Positions 40,711 to 48,765 of a DNA stretch of 64,000 nt are shown here, one piece after another. The position numbers were made by a program, and so were the translations under genes. The notes under the pieces were generated by a model, which searched no databases, was not told where the DNA came from, and saw nothing but the letters and a program-made list of their open reading frames with translations. The first letter of the stretch is position 1. Every line of letters begins with the position of its first letter. The DNA lies in contig JAHJME010000012.1 in the NCBI GenBank assembly GCA_018821435.1, positions 310,001 through 374,000 of the forward strand. Direction: 5' to 3'. The stretch is from Alphaproteobacteria bacterium (GTDB lineage: Bacteria; Pseudomonadota; Alphaproteobacteria; Caulobacterales; Caulobacteraceae).

Positions 40711-41451
40711 CTAAGCCAGCTTGGCCACCGACCGACGACGGATCATCGCCCCGGTCCCCAGGAAGCCCATCAGCATCAGGGCCCAGGTCGCCGGCTCGGG
40801 CGCGGGCGAGGCGCCGCCGTCGATCTGCGTCAGGCGCACGTCGTCGATCAGCACGTCCCACGCATTGTCGTTGCCCGTCCCGTTGAGCTTCAGCGTGTAG
40901 GTTCCGGGCGCGAGGTCGGCGGTCCAGGTCTTCTCCGACCACGTCCCGTTGCCGCCCAGGTGCGTGAACACCGCCGACTGCGCGACCACGTTCAGGCTGG
41001 CGTCCAGGATCTGCGCCTGCAGGGTCGAGCCCGCGTAGCCGGACTCCACGGCCATGAAGACCGCGAAGTCGAACCCGCTGGCGCCGGCGCCCAGCACGAA
41101 AGCCTGGGACACCGAGTTGTGCAGGATCACGCTGCCCAGCGGCGACCAGTTCAGCGACAGGAACTGCTGGCCCTCCGCCGCGGCCGCCGGAACCAGCCCA
41201 TAGACGACTGGCGCGCGGTACAGGTCGGACACCGACGGGTCGCCCAGCGTCCAGCCCGGGACGTACTGCGCGGTCTCGGCCGGGGCGGGATAATGCTGGA
41301 TGTGCCCGGCGGGCGCGTACTGGTCGTACTGCAGCGGCAGGGTGGGCGTGGCCTCGAAGCCCCCATTGACCAGCAGGTTGGCGGCCAGGGCCGGCGCGGC
41401 GGGAACAAGCGCGGCGGTGGCGGCCAGCGCGGCGAGAAACTTCACGGACAT
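40711..41451 (-). CDS. PEP-CTERM sorting-domain protein (PEPxxWA subtype)
   Basis: A 246-residue secreted protein with a signal peptide (MSVKFLAALAATAALVPAAPALA). A beta-sandwich, carbohydrate-binding-like body begins NLLVNGGFEATP. The C-terminal sorting signal is PEPATWALMLMGFLGTGA followed by RRRS, that is, motif, hydrophobic helix and basic tail. Exosortase systems process such proteins during extracellular polysaccharide export. No exosortase or EPS gene is in the window. Confidence 0.88.
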   Translation of the reverse strand: MSVKFLAALAATAALVPAAPALAANLLVNGGFEATPTLPLQYDQYAPAGHIQHYPAPAETAQYVPGWTLGDPSVSDLYRAPVVYGLVPAAAAEGQQFLSLNWSPLGSVILHNSVSQAFVLGAGASGFDFAVFMAVESGYAGSTLQAQILDASLNVVAQSAVFTHLGGNGTWSEKTWTADLAPGTYTLKLNGTGNDNAWDVLIDDVRLTQIDGGASPAPEPATWALMLMGFLGTGAMIRRRSVAKLA

Positions 41452-41544
41452 GGGTACGGACTCCTGAACAGAGCGCCCTATTCGCCCGTTCGCGCGCCGG
41501 CCGCCTCCCTCTTTCGGGGGTGTCGAATACGCGGCCCGGCGCGG

Positions 41545-42381
41545 TCAGCCCCGTAGCCGCGCCGCGTGCCACGCCACGTGGTCGGCCACGAAGCTGGCCA
41601 TGAAGAAGTACGAGTGGTCGTAGCCGTCCTGCAGGCGCAGGGTGAGCCTCTGGCCAACGGCCTCGCAGGCCGCCACGAACAGCTCCGGCTTCAGCTGGCT
41701 TTCCAGGAAGCTGTCGCCCGTGCCCTGGTCGATCAGGATGTCGTCGAACCGACCCTTCGCCGCCCCGGCCTCGACCAGCCGCGCCGCGTCGTGCGCCGCC
41801 CATTCGGCCTCGTCCCCGCCCAGATAGGCTGCGAACGCCTTGCGCCCCCAATCGCACCGCGTCGGCGACACGATCGGCGCGAAGGCCGAGACCGAGCGGT
41901 AGAGGTCCGGATGGCGCAGCGCCAGCGTCAGCGCGCCGTGCCCGCCCATCGAATGGCCGAAGATCCCGCGCCGGCCGCCGGCCGCCGGAAACGCCCCCTC
42001 CACCGCCGCGATCAGGTCACGGGTGACGTAAGCCTCCATCCGGAAGTGCGGCGCCCAAGGCGCCTGCGTCGCGTCCAGATAGAACCCCGCGCCCTGCCCC
42101 AGGTCATAGGCCGGATCGTCGGCCACGCCGTCGCCCCGAGGGCTGGTGTCGCACGCCACGATCATCACCCCGTGCGCGGCGGCGGCCGCGTAGGCGCCGG
42201 CCTTGGTGGTGAAATTGTCCTCGGTGCAGGTCAGGCCCGACAGCCAGTACAGCACCGGAAACGGCCCCTCGCCCGGCGGCGTGAACACCGACAGCTTCAT
42301 CGCCGTGCCCGTCGCCGCGCTGTCGTGCCGGCCATAGGTCAGCACGCCGCCCTGGCTCCGATGCTGCTGAACGATGTCCAC
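41545..42381 (-). CDS. fghA: S-formylglutathione hydrolase
   Basis: A 278-residue alpha/beta hydrolase for the last step of glutathione-dependent formaldehyde detoxification. The catalytic triad is visible: Ser144 (GHSMGG), Asp223 (DQGTGDSF) and His256 (YDHSYFF). The VLYWLSGLTCTEDNF segment supplies the oxyanion-hole region. The partner formaldehyde dehydrogenase AdhC is not adjacent. The GFA-fold protein at 48098 is a possible functional neighbour only. Confidence 0.94.
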   Translation of the reverse strand: MDIVQQHRSQGGVLTYGRHDSAATGTAMKLSVFTPPGEGPFPVLYWLSGLTCTEDNFTTKAGAYAAAAAHGVMIVACDTSPRGDGVADDPAYDLGQGAGFYLDATQAPWAPHFRMEAYVTRDLIAAVEGAFPAAGGRRGIFGHSMGGHGALTLALRHPDLYRSVSAFAPIVSPTRCDWGRKAFAAYLGGDEAEWAAHDAARLVEAGAAKGRFDDILIDQGTGDSFLESQLKPELFVAACEAVGQRLTLRLQDGYDHSYFFMASFVADHVAWHAARLRG

Positions 42382-42549
42382 CGGGATACTCCGCGTCGCC
42401 TGAACCTGATCCGCCGCGTGTATCAGGCGAACGGGGGCGGCGGAAACCTACGTCGCGGCGCGGCGCGCGGATCAACCGGGGGGTGCGGTCAGGCGTCGCA
42501 CAACGGCTTTTAACCTAACCCCTTCACCACGCCTTTCCCATCGCCGGGC

Positions 42550-42951
42550 ATGTTTCCTCACGTGTCCATGCCCACCCTTCCCCTCCAGACCCTCGAAGGT
42601 CGCGAAGCCCTCGACAAGGCCGCCCGGATGCAGCGCCGGTTCTACCAGGCGTGGCAGCGCCAGGGGGGCCAGGCCGCGCGTCGCCATCGCGTCGTGCTGG
42701 GTCCGGTCGACCTCGTCCTGCTGGTCTGCCTGACGCTGTGCATGATCGCCATCGGCCTGGGTCTGGACCGCATGTACCCGGTCGTCCGCCCCAGCCTCAG
42801 CCACGCCCTGCACGAGGACCTGCCGGTCCGCCCCTTCCCCGACTGCGCCGACGCCCACGACGCCGGGGTCTTCGACATCCCCGCCGGCACGGCCGCCTAC
42901 ACCATCGACCAGGATCCCGACCGCGACGGGCTGGCCTGCGAACGCTTCTGA
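42550..42951 (+). CDS. Single-pass membrane protein with excalibur calcium-binding domain
   Basis: A 133-residue protein. A basic cytoplasmic part (residues 1-50) is followed by a membrane helix (VDLVLLVCLTLCMIAIGLGL). The C-terminal excalibur motif has FPDCADAHDAGVFDIPAG and then DQDPDRDGLACE, with the D-x-D-x-DG calcium loop and two Cys that would form a disulfide. The domain would face the periplasm. An alternative ATG lies six codons downstream. Its biological role is unknown. Confidence 0.8.
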   Translation: MFPHVSMPTLPLQTLEGREALDKAARMQRRFYQAWQRQGGQAARRHRVVLGPVDLVLLVCLTLCMIAIGLGLDRMYPVVRPSLSHALHEDLPVRPFPDCADAHDAGVFDIPAGTAAYTIDQDPDRDGLACERF

Positions 42952-42997
42952 GAACTGGCCCTATCGCCGGCCGGCCGGGCTCCGCATCCTCCGGTCC

Positions 42998-43888
42998 GTG
43001 AGTCGCCCCAGCCCCTTCGCCGCGTTCCTGCCCTTCGCGGCGGTCATCGGGGCCACCTGCGCCTTCCAGGTCGGCGCCTCGCTGGCCAAGTCGCTGTTCC
43101 CCCTTGTCGGCCCGCAGGGCGCCGCCGCCCTTCGCCTGATCCTGGGCGCGGCCATGCTGATGGCCGTGCTGCGGCCCTGGCGCCGCTGGCCCGGGTCCCA
43201 CGCGCTGCCGCAGATGATCGGCCTCGGCCTGGCCACCGCCGGCGCCATCCTGTTCTTCTATCTCGCCATCGGCCGCCTGCCGCAGGGGGTGGCCATCGCG
43301 CTGCAGTTCCTGGGGCCGCTGGGCGTCGCCATCGCCGGCTCGCGGCGCGCGTCCGACCTGGTCTGGGCCGCGCTGGCCGCCGCCGGGGTCTGGGGCCTGG
43401 TGGGTCACGGCCTGACCCTGGGCGGGCCGGACAAGCTGGACCTGCTGGGCGTCGCCTTCGCCCTGGCCGCCGCCGCCTCCTGGGCCGCCTATATCGTCTG
43501 GGGCCAGGCCGCCAGCCGCGCCTTCGGCCAGGCCACGCCGGCCCTGGCGGTCGGCATCGCCACCCTGGTCGTGGTCCCCGTGGGCGTCCAGCACGCCGGC
43601 CTGGCCGCCCTGCTCCAGCCCAGCCTGCTGCCCCTGGCCCTGCTGGTCGCCCTGATCTCCACCGCGATCCCGTTCAGCCTCGAGATGTACGCCCTGCCGC
43701 GCATGCCGGCCCGCACCTTCGCCGTGCTCACCAGCCTGGAGCCGGCGTTCGGCGCCCTGGCCGGCCTGACGCTGCTGCACGAACGCCTGGCCCCGGCCCA
43801 GCTGGCCGGCGTCTGCGCCGTCATGGCCGCCGCCGCCGGCGCCGCCTGGTCGGGCAAGCCTCCCGCGTCGGACATTCCACCCACCTGA
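42998..43888 (+). CDS. DMT/EamA-family exporter (RhtA-like)
   Basis: A 296-residue transporter with ten hydrophobic helices in two EamA repeats. The pattern resembles RhtA-type threonine/homoserine exporters: the N-terminal GASLAKSLFPLVGPQGAAAL and the ending LTSLEPAFGALAGLTLLHERL. The start is GTG at 42998. The solute is inferred only from family resemblance. A 42-residue membrane protein gene follows after 20 bases. Confidence 0.88.
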   Translation: MSRPSPFAAFLPFAAVIGATCAFQVGASLAKSLFPLVGPQGAAALRLILGAAMLMAVLRPWRRWPGSHALPQMIGLGLATAGAILFFYLAIGRLPQGVAIALQFLGPLGVAIAGSRRASDLVWAALAAAGVWGLVGHGLTLGGPDKLDLLGVAFALAAAASWAAYIVWGQAASRAFGQATPALAVGIATLVVVPVGVQHAGLAALLQPSLLPLALLVALISTAIPFSLEMYALPRMPARTFAVLTSLEPAFGALAGLTLLHERLAPAQLAGVCAVMAAAAGAAWSGKPPASDIPPT

Positions 43889-43908
43889 AACGGTGCTAGA
43901 AGCCGCCC

Positions 43909-44037
43909 ATGTCCACCACGCCCCCCACGCCTGAGTCCGAGCGCCGCAAGAAGCTGGTCGGCCGCCTCGTCGTCATCGGCCTCTGCCTGCTGATCGCCGT
44001 CTACCTGGTGCCGATGTTCCTCAGCCTGCGCCACTGA
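43909..44037 (+). CDS. Small single-pass membrane protein (42 residues)
   Basis: A polar N-terminus MSTTPPTPESERRKKL is followed by one membrane helix (VGRLVVIGLCLLIAVYLVPM) and a short tail LSLRH. AGAAG precedes the ATG by about six bases. It lies 20 bases after the exporter gene and may be co-transcribed. No family recognised. Confidence 0.68.
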   Translation: MSTTPPTPESERRKKLVGRLVVIGLCLLIAVYLVPMFLSLRH

Positions 44038-44040
44038 GCC

Positions 44041-44361
44041 CTAGGCGCGGCCCAGCCGCACGGTCATCTCCACCGCGATCCGGTCCCCGGCCGTCACCGC
44101 GGCGGCCCGCCGCACGGCGTCCTTCAGCGGCATGAGATAGCCCTCCGGCTTCGGGAACAGCGAGGTCGTGAACGCCACCTCGCCGATCCGCGCCGCCACC
44201 GGGATCATCCCCCAGCCATAGCTCACCGCCCGCGCCAGCCGCTGGACCTCCGCCGCCACCTCGGCCGGCAGGGCTGCGAAGAAATAGGGCGACGGCCCGC
44301 GCCAGTGGATGACCTCGGCGTCGAAGCTGAAGGCGGCCAGGGGCTCGGCGTCGTCGGACAT
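44041..44361 (-). CDS. DUF1905-domain protein
   Basis: A 106-residue protein matching the DUF1905 pattern: FSFDAEVIHWRGPSPYFFAA, then VSYGWGMIPVAARIG, FTTSLFPKPEGYLMPLKDAV and the final DRIAVEMTVRL. It is a small beta-barrel-like domain of unknown function. It is convergent with the preceding 42-residue gene (three bases between stops) and divergent from the outer-membrane barrel gene. Confidence 0.88.
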   Translation of the reverse strand: MSDDAEPLAAFSFDAEVIHWRGPSPYFFAALPAEVAAEVQRLARAVSYGWGMIPVAARIGEVAFTTSLFPKPEGYLMPLKDAVRRAAAVTAGDRIAVEMTVRLGRA

Positions 44362-44521
44362 CCCCGAACCCTACCCAACCCGCCGGCCCACCGCCACTCG
44401 CCGGCTGGCGCCTGCGCCCCCGGCGCCGTACGAACGCGCCACGGCGGGCGCCCGGCGGGACCTCCGTCCGCGCCGATCCCCGCCACCGCCCAGGTCGCCC
44501 ACCGACCGCCAGAGCTTGCCC

Positions 44522-45853
44522 GTGCTTCGACGCTGCCTCTTCACCGCCCTGATCCTCGCCGCCGCGCCCGCCGCCGCCCAGGCCGCCGATCCGCCGACCT
44601 GGAAGGTCTCCGGCTCCATGCGGGTGCGCTACGAGACAGTGAACAATCAGGTCCGCCCCGGCTTCAACAATTCCGACGACATCTACAGCCTGCGCACCAC
44701 CCTCTTCGCCGAGGCCGACTTCGGCGCGGTCCGCGTCGGCGGCGAGCTCTACGACAGCCGGATCTGGAACGCCGACGCCCGCTCGCCGGTCAGCACCGCC
44801 GAGGTCAATACCTTCGAGCCGGTCCAGGCCTATGTCGCCGTCGACCACGACACCCAGGCGCTGGGCAAGGTGACGCTCCAGGCCGGCCGCTTCATGCTGA
44901 ACCTGGGGTCGCGCCGCCTCATCGCGGCGGACGACTACCGCAACACCACCAACGGCTACACCGGCCTGCGCCTGGACGGCGCGCCGGCGGGGCTGAAGAC
45001 CACCCTGATCTACGTCATGCCCCAGATGCGCCGGCCCGACGATCTGAGCGGCGTGCTCGACGGCAAGCAGGCCCTCGACAAGGAGAGCCAGGACGCCGTG
45101 CTCTGGGGCGGCATCGTCGCCCGGCCCAAGACCATCGCCGGCGCCACCCTGGAGGGCTCGTACTTCCGCTTCGACGAGAAGGACGCCCCTGGTCGCCCCA
45201 CCCGCAACCGCCACCTCGACACCGCCAGCCTCCGCGTCATCCGCGACCCGGCGGCCGGCGCCTGGGACTTCGAGGTCGAGGCCATCGGCCAGACCGGGAA
45301 AGTCCGCGCCGGCCTGGCCCCCGCCGACCCCTATCGCGATGTCGCCGCCGGCTTCCTCCACGCCGACGCCGGCTACACCTTCGTCCACCCCTGGAAGCCG
45401 CGCCTGTCGGCCGAGGTCGACATCGGCTCGGGCGACACTCCCGGCGGCGACGTCACCCGCTTCGACACCCTGTTCGGCATGCGCCGCGCCGACCTCGCGC
45501 CGTCGGGCATCTTCGCAGCACTCCAGCGCGCCAACATCGTCACGCCCGGCCTGCGCCTGGAAGTCGCCCCCTCCCCGCGCTGGGAAGGCTTCGTGCTGGG
45601 CCGTGGCCTGTGGCTCGACGCGGCCGAAGACACCTTCGCCACCACGGGCGTCCGCGACGCCCGCGGCGCCTCGGGCAAGTACGCCGGCGCCCTCTACGAG
45701 GCCCGCGTCCGCTGGTGGGTGGTGCCGACCAAGCTCCGCTTCGAGGCCAACGGCGTCTGGCTGGACAAGGGCCGCTTCCTCCGCCGCGCCCCCAACGCCC
45801 CCAAGTCCGGCGACGAGACCTACCTCTCCCTCAACCTCACCGCGACCTACTAG
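44522..45853 (+). CDS. Outer-membrane beta-barrel of the alginate-export/porin type
   Basis: About 443 residues from a GTG start that begins a signal peptide (LRRCLFTALILAAAPAAAQA). The mature part shows the alternating strands of a barrel: WKVSGSMRVRYET, LQAGRFMLNLGSRRLIAADD and the final aromatic strand YLSLNLTATY. RxGRxxLxxGSxR-type segments are typical of the alginate_exp family. No alginate synthesis genes are present, so a generic polysaccharide or hydrophobic-solute porin is as likely. In-frame codons upstream lack a start context. Confidence 0.85.
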   Translation: MLRRCLFTALILAAAPAAAQAADPPTWKVSGSMRVRYETVNNQVRPGFNNSDDIYSLRTTLFAEADFGAVRVGGELYDSRIWNADARSPVSTAEVNTFEPVQAYVAVDHDTQALGKVTLQAGRFMLNLGSRRLIAADDYRNTTNGYTGLRLDGAPAGLKTTLIYVMPQMRRPDDLSGVLDGKQALDKESQDAVLWGGIVARPKTIAGATLEGSYFRFDEKDAPGRPTRNRHLDTASLRVIRDPAAGAWDFEVEAIGQTGKVRAGLAPADPYRDVAAGFLHADAGYTFVHPWKPRLSAEVDIGSGDTPGGDVTRFDTLFGMRRADLAPSGIFAALQRANIVTPGLRLEVAPSPRWEGFVLGRGLWLDAAEDTFATTGVRDARGASGKYAGALYEARVRWWVVPTKLRFEANGVWLDKGRFLRRAPNAPKSGDETYLSLNLTATY

Positions 45854-45866
45854 CCCGCCGGCCGAC

Positions 45867-46673
45867 TCACGGCGCCGCCGCCGCGTTCCGCCGCGCCAGC
45901 TCCTCCAGGCTGATCCGCCCCTCGCGGATCGCCCGGCGGAAGGCGGTGTTCTCCTCGGGCGACATCCCTCGCACCGCCCGCGTGGTCTCCACCACCTGGT
46001 TGTCCGGCGACGCCGCGAAGTGCCGGACCTCGAAGCTGACGACCGTCTTCGCCGGCGCCGCCGGCGCCCCGCCCTCGACGTCGTCCTCCGGCGGCTGCGC
46101 CTTGATCGTCCCATAGCGCCGGGGCGCCAGCTTCGCGCACCGCCACTTCAGCGTCTGGATCTTCAACCGCGCCGTCTTGGTCGTCCCCTCGTCCGCCTCC
46201 AGCGCGATCCGCCACGCCAGGTCGAACAGCCGGTCCGCCTGCGTCGCCCGCGCCAGCATATAGGCCTCGAGATAGTCCGGCCGTTCGTTGATCCAGCGCA
46301 TCACCGTCGAATAGGACGGCACGTCGCGCTCGGCGCACACCTCGGTCAGCCCCCGCCCGTCCTCGATCCGCCGCAGCACCTCGGCCGCCACCTCCGGATC
46401 CCAATAATGGTACGGGCGACGCGGGCCGAACACCGCGTCCGACGCCGCCCGCGCGTCCTCCACCATCGCCGCCAGTTCCGGGTAGTGCGCCAACCACGAG
46501 ATCAGGGTGGACCGCTGCGGCGCCGTCGGACAGCGGCACGCCTCGGTCAGCGTCACCCCCGCCGCGACCCGCCGGCACACGGCCTGCACCGCCGCCGTCA
46601 TCTGCAGATAGTCGCGCATCTCATAGGGCCGACGCCGCACGCGCCCCGCCACAGCCGCTTCAGCGTCCGCCAT
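45867..46673 (-). CDS. Terminase-small-subunit-like DNA-binding protein
   Basis: A 268-residue protein. Two helix-turn-helix-like repeats are visible (VAAGVTLTEACRCPTAPQRS, and RIEDGRGLTEVCAERDVPSY followed by STVMRWINERPDYLEAYM). The second repeat and the following RATQADRLFDLAWRIALEAD match the small-terminase pattern of Sf6-like phages. The C-terminal part (RNAAAAP ending) is not recognised. No other phage genes lie nearby, so this looks like a domesticated regulator. The start follows GAGGTG. A GTTC-N7-GTTC box lies about 100 bases upstream, next to a TTGACA. Confidence 0.78.
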   Translation of the reverse strand: MADAEAAVAGRVRRRPYEMRDYLQMTAAVQAVCRRVAAGVTLTEACRCPTAPQRSTLISWLAHYPELAAMVEDARAASDAVFGPRRPYHYWDPEVAAEVLRRIEDGRGLTEVCAERDVPSYSTVMRWINERPDYLEAYMLARATQADRLFDLAWRIALEADEGTTKTARLKIQTLKWRCAKLAPRRYGTIKAQPPEDDVEGGAPAAPAKTVVSFEVRHFAASPDNQVVETTRAVRGMSPEENTAFRRAIREGRISLEELARRNAAAAP

Positions 46674-46768
46674 CGCACACCTCGAAATCTGAAAGCCCGC
46701 GGAGACCCTCGCCCCACCCGGGGCGCAGTCCTCAACGCTGCATGAACTCTCACATAAACGCGCGCAAA

Positions 46769-46789
46769 TGTCAAGAACAAAGGCGGAAC
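46769..46789 (-). promoter_or_regulatory. LexA-type SOS box abutting a TTGACA element
   Basis: On the minus strand the sequence GTTCCGCCTTTGTTC (46775-46789) matches the alphaproteobacterial LexA consensus GTTC-N7-GTTC exactly, and is directly followed by TTGACA (46769-46774). It lies in an AT-richer part of the 222-base divergent region between the terminase-like gene and RidA. I could not identify a good -10. An eight-base pattern can arise by chance in this much sequence; location is the main support. Confidence 0.6.
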
Positions 46790-46895
46790 ATATCCGCCCA
46801 CCCTTGGGGCAAGCGCGACGCTCCCGCTGCGTTCGAGCCTTGCGGCGCCGTCCGACAGCGCGCCAGTCTGCCGGCTGGTCATCGAGGGTTCGAAC

Positions 46896-47276
46896 ATGCC
46901 GCGCGAAATCATCTACACCCCCGCCGCCCCCAAGCCGCCGCCCACCTACAGCCAGGCCGTGAAGGCCGCCGGCCTGGTGTTCGTCTCCGGGACCGCCCCG
47001 ACCGATCCGGCCACCGGCCAGTTCGCCGCCGGGGGCGCGGCCGCTCAAACGGCGCAGTGCCTGCGAAACATCCAGCTCATCCTGGAGGCCGCCGGCTCAA
47101 GTCTCGACAAGGCGGTAAGCGCCACCATCGTCCTCGCCGACGAGGACGACTTCGCCGCCGTCAACGAGGAGTGGCTGACGTGGTTTCCCACCAACCCGCC
47201 AGCCCGCCAGGGCGCCAAGCTCCCCGCACGCATCCCCGGCCTGAAGGTCTCGATCGCCATGATCGCCGAAGCCTAG
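46896..47276 (+). CDS. RidA-family (YjgF) imine/enamine deaminase
   Basis: A 126-residue protein of the YjgF/YER057c/UK114 family, which hydrolyses reactive enamine/imine intermediates from PLP enzymes. Motifs seen: YSQAVKAAGLVFVSGTAPTD, the LRNIQLILEAAGSSLDKAV helix, and PPARQGAKLP with the substrate-binding Arg. Several RidA subfamilies exist; this is not clearly the archetypal RidA. It is divergent from the terminase-like gene. Confidence 0.9.
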   Translation: MPREIIYTPAAPKPPPTYSQAVKAAGLVFVSGTAPTDPATGQFAAGGAAAQTAQCLRNIQLILEAAGSSLDKAVSATIVLADEDDFAAVNEEWLTWFPTNPPARQGAKLPARIPGLKVSIAMIAEA

Positions 47277-47349
47277 CGCCCCACCGAGCCACCCCGAAAA
47301 TTCACCCGCCGGGCGCTGGTCCAGCTTCGTCCTCGCGCGTTACTTCGCC

Positions 47350-47724
47350 ATGACCAGATCCATGGCGCTCCTGCTCGCCACCCTCCTCGCCGCGCCCCTC
47401 GCCGCCCAGGCCGCCGCCCCGCACCCGGCCAATGTCGCCGCGGCCTTCGGCAACACCGTGCTGACCATCGACCCCGACGGGCGGTCCCGGAAGATATGGC
47501 TCAATCCCGACGGCACTTGGACCGGTCTCAGCCGCCGCGGCCTGGACCTGGCCGGCAAGTGGACGGCGCAAGGCGACAAGGTCTGCCTGAAGCAGTCCAA
47601 ACCCCGGCTGATCGGCAGCCTCTGCGAGACCTTCCCGTCAAAGCTCGACGCGGGCGTCGAAACCAAGGACCCCACCGGCAAGACGATCCGCCTGAAACTC
47701 GTCAAAGGCCACGTCACGAAATAG
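47350..47724 (+). CDS. Small secreted protein, unknown function
   Basis: A 124-residue protein with a signal peptide (SMALLLATLLAAPLAAQA). The mature part (AAFGNTVLTIDPDGRSRKIW, LNPDGTWTGLSRRG and KWTAQGDKVCLKQ) looks like a small beta-rich domain with two Cys. A second ATG four codons in could be the true start. No family function known to me. Confidence 0.78.
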   Translation: MTRSMALLLATLLAAPLAAQAAAPHPANVAAAFGNTVLTIDPDGRSRKIWLNPDGTWTGLSRRGLDLAGKWTAQGDKVCLKQSKPRLIGSLCETFPSKLDAGVETKDPTGKTIRLKLVKGHVTK

Positions 47725-47772
47725 CGGCCGCCGCCGAACGCCGCTTACATCCATGAGCGAACGTCCTATCGC

Positions 47773-48008
47773 ACCTCCTCTCCCCCCGACCCCGGCCTTG
47801 AGCCGGGGGAAGAGTGGGGAGAGGGTCGGGAGAGGGGCGACGCCGGCCTCAACGCTTGCACGATGGTCCAGCCATGACCCCGCCGCGTGGCGGCGACACC
47901 AGGCTAGCCGTCCGTCCATGGGTCTTGGCTGAACCTGGAGCGGCAACGGCGATGCCGCGTCGCCCCTCTCCCTACCCTCTCCCCTCTCGCTTCGCGGGGG
48001 GCGAGGAG
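47773..48008 (+). repeat. Composite repeat, family B, copy 3
   Basis: Same orientation as copy 1: CCTCCTCTCCCCCCGACCCC, then the GGGGAAGAGTGGGGAGAGGG stretch and the core with CACCAGGCTAGCCGTCCGTC. It lies between the secreted-protein gene and the GFA-family gene; the remaining sequence of this 373-base gap (47725-48097) shows no gene. Confidence 0.85.
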
Positions 48009-48097
48009 CGCCAGTGTCCGCAACGGGTCGAAGGCACACATCGCCCCAGCCTCAGATAGCAGACCTTCGGACCCTGGCGCCGACGCGGAGCCGGCGG

Positions 48098-48550
48098 CTA
48101 ACCCCGCCCCGCATACCCCGCCATCAACCCGCCCCAGGCCTCCGCCGGCGGAAACGCCGGATAGCTCTCCACCGCCGGCGTCGTCACCCAGGCCAGCTTC
48201 TCGCTGGTGAACGTCTCCGCATACGGCTCCAGCCCGTCGACCCCATCGTCGAACAGCGTCGAGCGCACATTCACAAACTGCGGGATCGCGCTGGGCCGGG
48301 TGAACATCCAGCTCATGCAGTGGGGGCAGAAGAAATGGCGGACGTCCTCGCCGTGCAGCCCGCCGATGACCGGCTCGCCCGCCGTCACCTCGAACGCCTC
48401 GGCCGCGAACAGCGCGCTCAGCGAGAACGCGCTGGCCGTCATCCGCTGACAGCCCGTGCAGTGGCACGCCATGGTCACCAGCGGCCCCGCCGTCACCCTG
48501 AACCGCACCTGCCCGCATCGGCATCCCCCGACCCACGGCAACTCGCTCAT
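48098..48550 (-). CDS. GFA/CENP-V-fold zinc protein
   Basis: A 150-residue protein with the GFA zinc-binding pattern: GGCRCGQVRF, CHCTGCQRM and FCPHCMSWMF. The family includes glutathione-dependent formaldehyde-activating enzymes, but most members have no proven activity. Whether it relates to fghA at 41545 is not supported by an operon. Confidence 0.9.
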   Translation of the reverse strand: MSELPWVGGCRCGQVRFRVTAGPLVTMACHCTGCQRMTASAFSLSALFAAEAFEVTAGEPVIGGLHGEDVRHFFCPHCMSWMFTRPSAIPQFVNVRSTLFDDGVDGLEPYAETFTSEKLAWVTTPAVESYPAFPPAEAWGGLMAGYAGRG

Positions 48551-48592
48551 CGCCCTCTCCTCAAGCTGTGCGCGCCGCAGGCGCCGTCATTG

Positions 48593-48727
48593 ACCACGAA
48601 CCACACGAACACCACGAACGCGCCCTTACCTCGGGCGAAGCCCAGCCAAGCCCCGCGCTCCGGCAGGATTTAGCGCCGCTTCGCGGCTGGCACGACCTCG
48701 TTCGTGGAGTTCGTGTGGTTCGTGGTC
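48593..48727. repeat. Long-palindrome repeat, family A, copy 2
   Basis: Inverted arms of 28 bases at 48593-48620 and 48700-48727 differ at one position. The arms contain the same TTCGTGTGGTTCGTGG core as copies 1 and 3, and the GGCGCC-rich outer hairpin precedes it near 48575-48590. It lies between gmk and the GFA gene. Confidence 0.9.
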
Positions 48728-48765
48728 GACGGCATGCACGCTGACGCACCAACGGCGTCGAAGAT

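Noticed and set aside
44522..45853. Alginate synthesis and export cluster
   Set aside because: Only the barrel protein resembles the alginate-export family; no alg8, alg44 or related genes are in the window.
45867..46673. Remnant prophage
   Set aside because: The terminase-like gene is the only phage-type gene; no large terminase, portal, capsid, integrase or attachment site was seen nearby.
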